A stretch of 64,000 nt of DNA from Schistocerca nitens (lineage: Eukaryota; Arthropoda; Insecta; Orthoptera; Acrididae). The notes below the pieces were generated by a model. That model had not been told where the DNA came from and did no database searches. It worked only from the letters and a program-made list of their open reading frames with translations. A program made the translations under genes and the position numbers. Where the stretch lies: positions 274,341,503 to 274,405,502 of the forward strand of contig NC_064622.1 of NCBI RefSeq assembly GCF_023898315.1, written 5' to 3'. Position 1 is the stretch's first letter, and each line of letters starts with the position of its first letter. Of the stretch, positions 44,401 to 55,940 are shown one piece after another.

Positions 44401-45973
44401 CATTTTCTGATTTTAAAGTCGATATTTTGCAGGTCTTCAACAGGGTCTTAACTGTAACTTTTTTTATAGCTACCCATAAATACCATTCGTCTTCCAATAT
44501 ATTAAAAATGCTCCTTACTCAAAGTTATAGGCACCCTACAAATTATCATAATGGCACCCTGGATCTCATATGACTGCTTATTTATTTCTATCATAGCCCA
44601 ATTTCTGGATGACAACAATGGACCATTACATATAGAATTACACATATTTGAATTTTCATGATAATCTGTTATTTTTCTTTGATTTAATGTTTTTCTGTCT
44701 GATCACTGAATTAAGTTTAGTGTGTCTATAATACTATTTATTTCCTTATCTTTATTTCTTTTCACTACTACCACCCTACCTATAAGCTATTCCTTATGTA
44801 ATTTACCTATGGCATTTCTTTCCACCCTCAGTCGGCTCTTGCTTTACAGTGACAGAAAAAGAGTCGTAGGTTTTGCATTATTTGATATTAACTTGGCTAA
44901 TTTTCCAGTTATCCCTATACCTACCACTAGTATCGTTACACAGCATTATGCCACTACTACAGCAACAAACATAACTATTAAAACTACAAAAAGTCCTCTT
45001 TAATTTTTCTTTGGCAACTACTATAACTGAAAATTATGTTAGTAATACTAACGCTATTACTAATATATTTGCTACGATTTCATATGATAATGTTAGAGTC
45101 GCTTACGCTCGGAAAATAATTAAATAGCACATTGTTTGTGTAGTTTCACTATTTCTGTTTACTGCAGTCTGAGATGGACATACACACACAAACGCGCGCT
45201 CGCGCGCGCGCCCAATCACACCCACAATTTATTGCAAACGGAGTGTATGCAGTTTAGCTCTCCGTTCCGTATCAGATCTTTCATCCCAGCTGTCTCCGGA
45301 CACCATGGCGACGTATCAGAGAGTATAACTTACATTTCACAGATTACTCCGGTCTTCTTATGGCCGCTGTGTTCACCTTCTTGTACCCCTCCGTTACTAT
45401 ATCAAGCGAACGTAGTGCTATTGGGATTGTTTCTTGTTCCCTAGGGTCTATAAAGGCCTTCTCATATGAGTCGTAAATATGCTCGGAATTATAGAAAACG
45501 CAAGTAAGAAGAAAGCTCGCATCGGAAGGAATCCAAAAAGCCTGAAAAGTCCAGTGTCGAGTGAATGCGAGAGCTACGGTAGCGACAAAAAGGAAATGAT
45601 TATACAGCGCAAAGCTATTACTTACAGTACCTGACCTATTGCGCGTACAGCGGCCAGCCACAGTCCAAATGTCTATGGATCATGTGCAGACGAAGCTGGA
45701 AGGCAATACTATGTGTAGCCATAGTATTAAAGAGATTGTTAAATAAATTACATATTAATACGAAACAGCTATTACGGTTTTATCCCAACGTTTTCAAAGT
45801 GTTGGGCGTGGACCCGAACTGCACACACCCAAATTTTTTATTCAGTAATCCACTTCTTCTCCTGAAGAACAGCCCTAGAACGTACCATAGTGTACCTTCC
45901 AAGTACACGATGTTTTCAAAGAACGTGACATGTATACATTGTGATTCAAAAGTCATGTTCTATAGCACAAGTA
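44401..45973. other. Unassigned interval with a small simple repeat
   Basis: No gene called. At 45179-45211 an (ac)n stretch passes into (gc)n. The minus-strand frame at 45344-45661 (105 codons, ALYNHFLFVATVALAFTRHW then SEHIYDSYEKAFIDPREQET) is not recognised and lacks supporting splice sites or neighbours. Confidence 0.3.
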
Positions 45974-46288
45974 GGTTGAACTAGAACACCACCGACCTAC
46001 TTTCAGAAGAGAAAAAGGTCCAGTAAACAAGGATTCTAAAGAGCTATGAACACTTGAGCAGGAGTCGAGACGTGTTTCACAGTAGCAAAGACGAGCAAGT
46101 GCTCATAGCTCGTAACGTATGCACTTCGACGGAAAAAATCGCAAGGACATAAAATAATTAATGTAGAGTCATGAAATTTCTGGAATACACTTGTCTAGGT
46201 AACGTATTTAAGTTATCAACACTGCAAGATCACACGTTAATTTAAGCGTGAGATAAGCCATTCAAATGTGAAATGCTGGTTCATTAAT

Positions 46289-46595
46289 GGCAGGCACTCC
46301 GTCTTCAGGCCACAAGTGGCCCATCGGGACCATCCGACCGCCGTGTCATCCTCAGTTGAGGATGCGGATAGGAGGGACGTGTGGTCAGCACACCGCTCTT
46401 CCGGTCGTTATGATGGTTTTCTTTGACCGGAGCCGCTACTAGTCGGTCGAGTAGCTCCTCAGTTGGCTTCACGAGGCTGAGTGCACCTCGAAAAATGGCA
46501 ACAGCGCATGGCGGCCCGGATGGTCACCCATCCCAGTGCCGGCCACGCCCGACAGCGCTTAACTTCGGTGATCTGACGGGAACCGGTGTATCCAC
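46289..46595 (-). mobile_element. 5S rRNA-derived SINE
   Basis: On the minus strand the first ~110 bp follow 5S rRNA: acaccggttcccgtcagatc, accgaagttaagcgctgtcg, then gggatgggtgacc. These include the internal pol III control elements (A box gaagttaagc, C box ggatgggtgacc). The remaining ~190 bp are a SINE body. A 15-bp duplication tgctggttcattaat lies at 46274-46288 and 46596-46610. It is a retroposon, not a working 5S gene: the 5S 5' and 3' stem ends are absent. Confidence 0.92.
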
Positions 46596-46704
46596 TGCTG
46601 GTTCATTAATAACCGGTGTAATTTCTAGAATGTTGAATGCAAGCATGCAACCATGCATACATTATGTTTTACAGGTGCCGGATGTCAGTTTGTGGGATGG
46701 AGTA

Positions 46705-47580
46705 CTATGCCTGTTGCATTTGGTCGGTCAATATAGGGACGGTTAATACTGGTTGTGGATGACGCTGGAGCTGTCGTCCGATGATGCCCCATATGTGCTC
46801 GATTCGAGACAGATCTGGTGACTGAGCAGGCCAAGGCAACATGTCGACAATCTGCAGAGCAAGTTGGGTTTCAACAGCGTCATGTGGGCCAGCATTATCC
46901 TGCTGGAAAATACCCCCTGGAATGCTATTTATGAATGGTAGCACAACACATAGAATCACCAGACTGACGTACAAGTTTGCAGTTAGGTGCGTGGGATAGC
47001 CACGAGAGTGCTCCTGCTGTCATACAAAATCTCACCCCGGACCATAAATCCAGGTATAGATCCGGAGCGTCTAGTCCATAGAAAGGCTCCAGGCCCTCAA
47101 CTGGCTTCCTTATAAACAATATGCGGCCTTCGTTGGCATCGAGGAAAAACCAGCTCTCATCAGGAAAAACAACGGATCTCCACCTTGCCCTCCAATGAGC
47201 TCTCGCTTGACACCACTGAAGGCCAAAATGACGGTGGTTTGGGGTCAGTAGAGTGCATGTTACAGGGCGTCTGGCTCGGAGCTGTGCTTGAAGTAATAGC
47301 TCTGTAACAGTTCCTTGTATCACAGTGGTCTGACTGCTGCTCAGATTGCCTCTGCAGGTTCCATACGACGTATCAAAGCCATCCGAACACGATGGTCTTC
47401 CCTCTCGGTTATGCAACGGTGGCCTCCCGGAGTCCGGTCTTTTTGCAACTGTGACCACCGTTGCCAGCAATCATGTACAGTGGCTACATTCCTGTCAAGT
47501 CTTTCTGCAATATCGTGGAAGCAACATCCAACTTCTCGTAGTCCTGTTGCACGAGAACGTTCAAACTCCGTGAGGTGTTG
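46705..47580 (-). pseudogene. Tc1-E transposase relic (DD32E spacing)
   Basis: Minus-strand relic. The N-terminal and HTH parts are broken (47580-47300). The catalytic half reads RRPVTCTLLTPNHRHFGLQW, VVFPDESWFFLDANEGRI (Asp region), then after a frameshift IFQQDNAGPHDAVETQLALQ and SPDLSRIEHIWG. From Asp (codon 46897-46899) to Glu (46798-46800) there are 32 residues, as in Tc1-B. At least three frameshifts. Confidence 0.85.
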
Positions 47581-47606
47581 ATAATTGCGACTTTGTCGCC
47601 TTAACG

Positions 47607-48600
47607 CATTCTTGATTCTACATCTACATTTATACTCCGCAAGCCACCCAACGGTGTGTGGCGGAGGGCACTTTACGTGCCACTCTCATTACCTCCCTTT
47701 TCTGTTCCAGTCGCGTATGGTTCGCGGGAAGAACGACTGTCGGAAAGCCTCCGTGCGCGCTCTAATCTCTCTAATTTTACATTCGTGATCTCCTCGGGAG
47801 GTATAAGTAGGGGAGAGCAATATATTCGATACCTCATCCAGAAACGCACTCTCTCGAAACCTGGCGAGCAACCTACACCGCGATGCAGAGCGCCTCTCTT
47901 GCAGAGTCTGCCACTTGAGTTTGCTAAACATATCCGTAACGCTATCACGGTTACCAAATAACCCTGTGACGAAACGCGCCGCTCTTCTTTGGATCTTCTC
48001 TATCTCCTCCGTCAACCCGATCTGGCACGGATCCCACACTCATGAGCAATACTCAAGTATAGGCCTAACGAGTGTTTTGTAAGCCACCTCCTTTGTTGAT
48101 GGACTACATTTTCTAAGGACTCTCCCAATGAAACTCAACCTGGTACCCGCCTTACCAACAAATAATTTTATATGATCATTCCACTTCAAATCGTTCCGTA
48201 CGCATACTCCCAGATATTTTACAGAAGTAACTGCTACCAGTGTTTTTTCCGCTATCGTATAATCATACAATAAAGGATCCTTCTTTCTATGTATTCGCAA
48301 TACATTACATTTGTCTATGTTAAGGGTCAGTTGCCACTCCCTGCACCAAGTGCCTATCTGCTGCAGATCTTCCTGCATTTCGCTACAATTTTCTAATGCT
48401 TCTCTGTATACTACAGCATCATCCACGAAAAGCCGCATGGAACTTCCGACACTATCTACTAGGTCATTTATATATATTGTGAAAAGCAATGGTCCCATAA
48501 CACTCCCCTATGGCACGCCAGAGGTTGCTTTAACATCTGTAGACGTCTCTCCATTGATAACAACATGCTGTGTTCTGTTTGCAACACAAACACAAACATT
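47607..48600 (-). mobile_element. CR1-like LINE, 5' truncated
   Basis: Minus-strand RT C-terminal half. GVP, a stop (TAG in place of the usual Gln), then GSVMGPLLFTIYINDLVDSV; MRLFVDDAVVY where FADD is expected (Asp pair kept); VTSVKYLGVCVRNDLKWNDH; VRPILEYCS. A frameshift follows, then EEIEKIQRRAARFVTGLFGN and the basic end TRTEAFRQSFFPRTIRDWN. The 3' end has a gtagatgtagaat tail at about 47610. It is nested in Tc1-E; the target duplication is not clear. Confidence 0.88.
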
Positions 48601-49248
48601 AACATCAACATACCACGTCCAATCCCAAAGGTAACTATTGATCACGACTGGTAGCGTGCATTTGAAGTAAACTTGATTTGTATCCTCATAGTGGCGTTAC
48701 TAGCGCCACTCTTACGCGACTGGCTCGAAATCTGAATAGACATCATCTACAGATGTAGAAACACACCTACCAACTTCCGTTTATGTCTCACAACTCCTTC
48801 GTGGTCTTGCGAGTTTTCTCCTAGTCTATTTTAGAGCCCATGTTTACTGGACTATTTTCTTGTCTTGGTCCATGCTACCGGCTCTTAAAGTTTGTCGGTG
48901 GAGTTCTAGTTCACTCTATTTGTACTATGAGACATGACTCAGTATCTGGGTAATCTTCAAGAAGCTAACATCACACAGCGGCGAGCTGGAAACGAATGCC
49001 ATCTTCCGTCATCTGGGGATAGAATCACTGCTTCCTACTCCGGTCGTCGGGCGTTCGAGTCTCACGACATTGGTTTTAAATATAGGGGAGACCGGGGACA
49101 AAAGTAACATTTCGCATATAGCATTTTTTATTACCTCCCTATAAACTTTTGAAACAAAAGGAACTAATGTGTGTGTTCTCTGAAGCTTTCCTAACACAAA
49201 TGAATTTAGTTTCCAAAAAACTGCATATATATTCATGCACATAGATTA

Positions 49249-50667
49249 AGGATAATGCTGATACATGGTGAAACATCGCTCTGGTGGGTGGTTTGCGGGT
49301 TTAAACCACCTCGGGGTATGACCATGCTGTGCATTTGACCTGCGGTCGTCGCACGGTGGCACTGGCAGCAGTCCACATACTCAGAGAGTACAGTGCAGCG
49401 AGTAAGTGTGCAGACGTTTTCAGACGTGCTACTGGTGACTGTGTGTTGAAAATGGCTCAAAGAGGACATATTGATGACGTTATGAGGGGTAGAATAGTAG
49501 GCCGACTGGAGGTTGGTCAAACACAGCAAGTCGCAGCACGGGCCCTGTGTATCCCACAAAGTGTGATCTCAAGATTATGGCAACGATTCCAGCAGACAGG
49601 AAACGTGTCCAGACGCTACAGTACGGGACGTCCACAGTGTACAACACCACAAGAAGACCGATATCTCACCATCAGCGCCCGCAGACGGCCACGGAGTACT
49701 GCAGGTAGTCTTGCTCGGGACCTTACTGGAGCTACTGGAACAGTTGTCTCCAGACACACAGTCTACAAATGACTGAACAGACATGGTTTATTCGCCCGTA
49801 GTCCTGCAAGGTGCATTCCCCTGACCCCTGGTCACAGGAGAGCCCGTAAAGCTTGGTGTCAAGAACACAGTACATGGTTATTGGAACAGTGGTCCCAGGT
49901 TATGTTCACAGACGAGACCAGGGATAGTCTGAACAATGATTCTCGAAGGGTTTTCGTCTGGCGTGAAACAGGAACCAGATGCCAACCCCTTAATGTCCTT
50001 GAAAGGGACCTATATGGAGGTCGAGGTTTGATGGTGTGGGGTGGGATTATGACTGGTGCACGTACACCCCTGCATGTCTGACAGAGGAACTATAACAGGT
50101 CAGGTGTATCAGGACTTCATTTTGCACCAGTATGTCCGCCTTTTCAGGGATGCAGTGGGTCCCACCTTCCTCCTGATGGATGATAACTCACGGCCCCACC
50201 GAGGTGCCATCGTGGAGGAGTTCATTGAAACAGAAGATATCAGGCGAATGGAGTGGCCTGCCTGTTCTCCAGACCTAAACCCCATCGAGCACGTCTGGGA
50301 TGCTCTCGGTCGACGTGTCGCTGCACGTCTTCAAACCCCTAGGACACTTCAGGAGCTCCGACAGGCACTGGTGCAAGAATTGGAGGCTATTCCGCAGCAG
50401 CTGCTCGACCACCTGATCCAGAGTATGCCAACCCACTGTGCGGCCTGTGTACGTGTGCATGGTGATCAGATCCAATATTGATTTCGGGGTACATGCGCAG
50501 GAAACAGTGGCGTTTTGTAGCACTTGTGTTTCGAGACGGTTTTCTGAACTTATCACCAATAACGTGGACTTACAGATCTGTGTCGTGTGTGCTCCCTATG
50601 TGCCTATGCTATTAGCGCCAGTTTTGTGTAGTGCCACGTTGTGTGGCACCACTTTCTGCAATTATCC
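49249..50667 (+). mobile_element. Tc1-F transposon inside pogo
   Basis: Inverted ends aggataatgc-tg / ca-attatcct, with TA at 49247-49248 and 50668-50669. Length 1.42 kb. The flanking pogo sequence is continuous across it. Two lesions in the transposase. Confidence 0.9.
49452..50481 (+). pseudogene. Tc1-F transposase (DD34E), two lesions
   Basis: ATG at 49452: MAQRGHIDDVMRGRIVGRLE. HTH segments follow (QQVAARALCIPQSVISRLWQ; RHTVYK then a stop at 49770). The reading continues LNRHGLFARSPARCIPLTPG, then 49881-50081 with VMFTDETRDSLNNDSRRVFV and GLMVWGGIMTGARTPLHV. A frameshift near 50078 leads to 50081-50481 with FLLMDDNSRPHRGAIVEEFI, CSPDLNPIEHVWDALGRRV and the stop. Asp-to-Glu spacing is 34. 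One nonsense change and one frameshift separate it from a full frame. Confidence 0.92.
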
Positions 50668-50997
50668 TTAATTTATGAGCATGAGTGTATTTGTTATTTG
50701 TAAAACTAAATTTAAGGCATCAGTGTACCTGTAAATTTTGTCCCCGTTACCGGGGACTATAGTAACACAGGTCGATTACGGAAGTAACATAATAAGTTAA
50801 GCCACATTTTATTACCTAAAGGTCTCACACAGTAACTTAAAGTACGTTACCATTACAAAACATTAATTAAACATCAATAAACTTATATTCTCATTCATTT
50901 ACAATTATTATTATATTAATTTAAATAGCAATTAATAGCATTTATGAGTAAATGTTCGGTGAGTCAATAAAAGAGAAAAGTAATGCATATCTTAGTC

Positions 50998-52524
50998 CTA
51001 TTTAGATTCACAATTGCGGCACACGTAAATATCCCCCCCTTTGGTACAGGCAACATGAGACCAAACCTTACATACCCAACACTGAATCCACTTCTCTTTG
51101 GGACGACTGTGGCGGAAAGGCTCGACACATATAAGGCAGTAGCTATCATTGTCTTCCGATGATGATTCTTTAGGTTTTGTCTGCTTTCGCACTCTTGACC
51201 GGCTGCTTTTTAAATTTAGCTTCTTTTCCGCTTTTTTCGCCTGGGGACGGGCCTTTAGCTCTTCTTCTATAGCCAGTTTCTTTGGAGTGTCTGTCAAAAT
51301 TGCATACTCTCTCCTTTTTCTTCCTTTTCTTGCTTCTTGCCTTGGACCTGCTTTTGGTAACGGACGATCACCTTCGGGTGAAAAGGCTACACGAACTGAA
51401 GAAGATGATTGTAAACCATTAGGTCCTGCATCACAGGCTGTGACATTTGAAAGTGTTTTCTTGCATATTGCTACTGGATCAGGATTAGATGTTCTCCCAG
51501 CTTCAGATGGGTCACTTGAAATCGCTAATGATTCTGCTAAGGACATAGTTTGCTTTTCATAATTGGAAGCTTGTGCTGGGCGATCAGTGACACTGAACGC
51601 ATTCCAATTAAATGGTACTATGCCTGTGCAGTGAAACCCTGCTGCAATGTTTTTGTGAGTTACAGCAAGTGGAAGTGCTTCCCTTACAATTGAAGGGACG
51701 TCATAAATTGACATGGTCTTTCCCGGATGATTCTTAATCCAGTTGTCAGCAAAAGCCTTCACAATCTTTTTAAATGGACCATAAACTGAACTGTCTAGAG
51801 GCTACATCCTTGTGTACAGTGCGGTAGGAATGACAGCATAACAATCCCCTTGCTTTTGCAAAAATTCAGGCTTCTGATGGATATATGAGATTCGTGATTG
51901 TCTTTGTGCTCAGGAGTTGGTGCAGCAAATTTTACGAAGTGGTGCAAGAATAACAAAGATTCTTCCTCTTGCATCCAGCCACTCACATTTCCTTCTCCAA
52001 CGCAACCAATAGGACCGTCTCTAATAAAATTGTCGTGATACCGCAAGCGAGAGAATACAAAGAGAGGTGGTGTACTGTTTCCCTAGGCGTTGATGGCAGT
52101 AGCGACAGTGACAAGAGTGCCTCTTTCAGCCGACGTGATGGCTTCTGCCTGCTTTCTTCCCCGTTTAGGAACAATCCTGTTTGGTTTCTGAACAGTGGTG
52201 ACACATGTCTCGTCCATATTCCAGATGTCCATGGGCTCTAACTTATATCTCTCCATAACACTTGCCAGGTTGTTGAAAAAGGCGTTCACATTTGTTGGAT
52301 TAAAGCTCGTTGCTCGAGCAAGACTTGTGGGTTGAGGCGTCCGAAGAGACAACTGGGGATTCCTCTTCATGAATGCTGAAAACCAGTCTGGACCAGCAGT
52401 TTGATTGTCCACCCACGTTGATGGGATTGGTATATTGTTCGTCGTTGCCCTCATCTGCCGCGGTTTGATATACAGTAGTAGGAGTTAGTCCTCTTGTAGT
52501 CGTCCTAACCCGTGTTCGTGGCAT
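50998..52524 (-). pseudogene. pogo/Tigger-like transposase with C-terminal PHD-type finger
   Basis: N-terminus MPRTRVRTTTRGLTPTTVYQ, followed almost at once by a frameshift, so most of the HTH domain is missing. Then AGPDWFSAFMKRNPQLSLRT (CENP-B-like HTH end), IWNMDETCVTTVQKPNRIVP (first Asp), EHKDNHESHI (second Asp), FLPHCTQG, a frameshift and TAG, and PLDSSVYGPFKKI (third Asp). A basic Ser-rich linker leads to CLIC-x17-CWVC-KVWSHVAC-x8-CRNC, a C4HC3 PHD pattern, ending at 50998. Two or three lesions inactivate it. Confidence 0.88.
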
Positions 52525-53073
52525 AATTCCCTGTAACGAAATAACTAAGTAAATAACGAGTCTGCTCAGTAATAACGAGTTTGTTCAGCAAGACACTGCT
52601 ACTCCTAACAGTATCATACCTAATTTACTGTTCGCTAACGGAAAAAACAGGGGACCTGCAGCTAATAATACTTTTTAAGTTACGGGCACGAAAGAAACAC
52701 TGTTACTTTCGTCCCCAGCAGTAATGTTTCTTTTGTCCCCGACCACGTTTTTCTGTTTAATTGATATTTTAGACACAATCTATACAAGTAATGAAAAAGT
52801 TGATAATTGTGACGTAAAACTGAAAGTTTACAGCGTAATGCCATCGTTATCACAAAACTAAGAAAATTGAGAAAACTTACGTGAGACACTGGAAAAACGT
52901 TTTACTGCACCACACTCAAGAGAGACTCTCCAATACTGGCCAACAATTGGTAGGCAGTTGGGAACCATGAAGGGAATACATTGTTTGAATCATGTGATTT
53001 TCGGAGCTACATGCGAAGTTAGGGGAGGGATGTTACTTTCATACCCTGTTACTTTTGTCCCCGGTCTCTCCTA

Positions 53074-53654
53074 CTGTTGCTATGTGTTTCTGTACTATAT
53101 GCTTGTAGACAACAATGACAAACAAATATACACACAGTACAGAAAAAAAATCTTGATGCTGAAAGCCTAGCACCACTTTAAAGATTGCTGTGTTAGACTA
53201 AGCGCCCAATTTTCAACGCCCTGCAACTTTACCCTTTTATCTGAAATATGACTCCCAAATGAAATCTGCCTAACTAATGCACTATATGCGTGGGTCAACT
53301 CACTTTTTACGTACAGTTCGTTCAATGCAAGTGTGTTTGCACTATCTCTCCAACAACACCTAGTAAAGTTAAAAAGGTCTGAGCTAGTATAATAGCAAAA
53401 TGTCGAAGTCTCCGGCTCTAAAGCCACGTGTCTTGAAATTCCAATGCAACATGAACCTACCTGTCTAGCTGAAAATTCAATTTGAAAAGAAGAAAAGTGC
53501 CATTACTCTTGAAACCAGTTTATTCTGCCTGTGGTTGAAATGTAGCGACAGGAAACGTAGTTCGTTCGACAACGTAAATCTTAACTCATTGAATAAAAAA
53601 CAGAGAAGTGAAAAACAGGTTGGTAAAAACTCCAAATTATATTAATGCTGAATA
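53074..53654. other. Unassigned interval
   Basis: AT-rich; no supported feature. Confidence 0.3.
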
Positions 53655-54850
53655 TATATGAAGGGGCAATCAAATAGAACGAGACAGATGTGAAAAAAGT
53701 AAACTGTTTATTATTTCAAAATTAATCACCGTAACTGTTAATACGTTTATCCCACTGTGAGATAAGACGGTCAATGCCTTCATGGGAAAGTGTTTGTGGT
53801 TGCTCACGGAACCTCTTCGTCTGAAGCGAATCGACGACCATGAATGTTTTTCTTCAGGGCTCCAAAAGTATGGAAATCGCGTGGGGAGAGATCGGAACTA
53901 TATCGATGATGTGTATTGGCTTCCCAGTGAAACTTCTGCACCGTATTACTAGAACACACAGATACTCCCACCTACCTTGGCGTCGTGCTGGACAGAAAAT
54001 TGACATACAAATATCATTGCGAAAAAACACGCAAAAAAGTAGAAGCACGAAATTCCCTAATAAGAAAGCTGTCCAACAGCAAATGGGGTGCCAAACCTAC
54101 CGTGGTCAGAACTTCAGCCCAAGCTTTGTGCTTCTCAACTGCCGAATATGCCTGCCCGGTATGGTGCAGATCCGCCCACGCAAAAAAGGTAGATATTAGC
54201 TTGAATGAAACATGCAGGATAGTGACAGGTTGCATGAAACCTACCCCCATAGAAAATCTTTACAGGGCCGCAGGTTTCACAAACCCTGACTCACGTAGGA
54301 AAGCCCATGAACATACCGAGAAGCTAAAACAAACCTTTGATGCTCGTCACTCAATATTTGGCCTAGAGTGTGGCCCCAGCAGACTCAAATCCAGACGCCG
54401 TTCCCTAAGTTGCGCCTTAGATGAGCCCCCCATATACTATCCACTAAGAGAGGACCCACCAAGTGGCGTTTCTGGTGATTGGAAAACCTGGAGAATGCTT
54501 AACCGCATCAGAACTGGGGTGGCTCCTGTGAAATCTAATCTGATCAAATGGGGTTTGTTGGACGAAAATGACGACAAATGCGACTGCGGCACTCGACAGG
54601 ACATGGAACATCTCCTACAATGCCCAGCCTGCCCGCACAGATGCACCCCCGACGATCTAGGGCTGGCTAAAGAAGAAGCATTGGACATTGCCCAATGTTG
54701 GGCAAACAAATTGTAGTTTCCGGACACGAAAAAGTAAAGTAAGTCTGCACCGTAGATGAAACAACCTTGCTTACATGTGGGCCCATCCAGGATCTGTAGA
54801 AAGTCGGGCACACGTTCTTTAACACCCTCAACTTTTGCCACTCTGTACTA
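53655..54850 (-). pseudogene. Mariner transposase C-terminus, split by a LINE
   Basis: Minus strand. The end reads FGALKKNIHGRRFASDEEV-like text (about 53870), then EQPQTLSHEGIDRLISQWDK and RINSYGD with a stop near 53727. The terminus ggggcaatcaaatagaacga is a mariner-type inverted repeat. A jockey-like LINE (53946-54743) interrupts it; across the join the mariner reads VQKFHWEANTHHR then a PDLSP-like motif. Upstream parts past 54850 are not recognisable. Confidence 0.78.
53946..54743 (+). mobile_element. Jockey-like LINE fragment
   Basis: 5'-truncated: only the region after the RT catalytic core remains. After a frameshift near 53985 it is open for about 240 codons: LDRKLTYKYHCEKTRKKVEA, EYACPVWCRSAHAKKVDISL, NRIRTGVAPVKSNLIKWGLL and CDCGTRQDMEHLLQCPACPH (a zinc-knuckle-like tail), with the stop at 54714. 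The target tctgcaccgta is duplicated at 53935-53945 and 54744-54754. The long open frame indicates a young insertion. Confidence 0.92.
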
Positions 54851-55940
54851 TTAGGTGCCATATTTAAGTCATTATGCAGCTGTTAGTGAGGGTGAGAGTG
54901 TTCAACTTTGTGAGAGGAATGTAATTACAGATTAGTAATTTTTTTCGAAATAGTGCCTGCCAGAAGTTCAGCATTTAACTGGATGAGTGAACTGTCAATA
55001 ACTCCAAGATCTGGGATTTCTACTGATTTTTAGTCCAGTACTCACGAAACAAATTTGCAGCTTACTGTTTACTCCTCAAATTAAGTATAGTTCACATTCG
55101 AACATATGTATTCTAGAAATAAAGATAGATAACATTTTGAAACAACTTATAAACAGCTAGTTGTTAGGCTGAAAGCATAACCTGAAATCGTAATTGGAAC
55201 CAAGTGCAAACGCAAATGTGGTTTTGATAGTGAACTAGGAAAAAGGCTTTTCAGCTAGGTGCCCAAGGTAATTATTGTCTTACGTTCTAATTTCAAAAGC
55301 TTAGAACAAACCAGAAACTTATAAATGTATTCGAATGGTCATGTGGCATGGGTGTTAATGTATCAGTCTCTCCAATCGGTGGCTCCAAGTTTGACCCTAG
55401 TATAACGCTTTTTTTTTTAGGTAAAGGTATGTTAACTCCATAATACATTATTCATACACAAGAATCTTAAGAAATGATTGGGACGCTGTATGACCCTGTA
55501 GACGACTTCTAATTTCAGAAGAATAGTAGTGGATACTCATATCACATTACATAGATGCGCCTCTGCCTTAGACGCCAGTAAAGCCGTTACAAACAGGCCA
55601 GGATAGATAATTGACTTGCAAAATCTAAGAAGTAAACGTATCCAAGGAATTCGATTTTAATGGGCTTTAAATAATTTTTAGTGTAGAGCAAAATAAGTGA
55701 CACATTGTGCCCATACACCTGTAAGGGGGCGAAAATTCATTGAAAAAGGTTTAGTTTAATATTTCTGACTGAAGGGCGTTGAAACGGTAACAGACATATA
55801 AAAAAAACTTGAAATAAGAGTTGTATGATTTTTAAAATATGTTACAACGGTGCACCCGTGGGACGACCTTCAACAAACGCCAAGCGCCAGTCGCCACTAT
55901 TCGTTCGTTCAGGCGAGATCGTGTTTTTAGTGGAAACCTG
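54851..55940. other. Unassigned interval, 1.1 kb
   Basis: AT-rich with no domain, repeat end or exon that I can support. Confidence 0.3.

Larger units (their letters stand above)
46124..48828 (-). mobile_element. Tc1-E transposon with two nested retroposons
   Basis: Ends are related inverted repeats: ggaaaaaatcgcaaggacat on the left; on the right, inverted, gagaaaactcgcaagaccac. The transposase relic lies between. It hosts a 5S-derived SINE (46289-46595) and a CR1-like LINE (47607-48600). Sequence after the LINE (gtggcgttactagcgccact) belongs to the Tc1-E 5' region on the minus strand. Confidence 0.8.
45974..48916. mobile_element. MITE with long terminal inverted repeats, host of Tc1-E
   Basis: The left end gaactagaacaccaccgacc and the right end (inverted) gaactagaactccaccgac are followed by matching inner blocks (tccagtaaaca, ctctaaa in both arms). 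The empty element would be about 240 bp and nearly palindromic; the join at Tc1-E reads gtatgca-ttttagagccc. Superfamily unknown. Confidence 0.7.
49085..53071 (-). mobile_element. pogo-type DNA transposon with a PHD finger, hosting Tc1-F
   Basis: Termini ggggagaccggggacaaaag and, inverted, ggagagaccggggacaaaag, with TA at 49083-49084 and 53072-53073. The motif ttacttttgtccccg recurs near both ends (about 50735, 52705, 52730, 53050) as subterminal repeats. The transposase is on the minus strand. Tc1-F is inserted in the terminal noncoding part. Length 3987 bp. Confidence 0.88.

Noticed and set aside
45344..45661. 105-codon minus-strand frame as a gene
   Set aside because: The translation looks protein-like in places but matches no family I know and has no supporting signals.
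46480..46595. 5S rRNA gene
   Set aside because: The 5S similarity is the head of a retroposon with a 15-bp duplication and lacks both ends of the 5S molecule.
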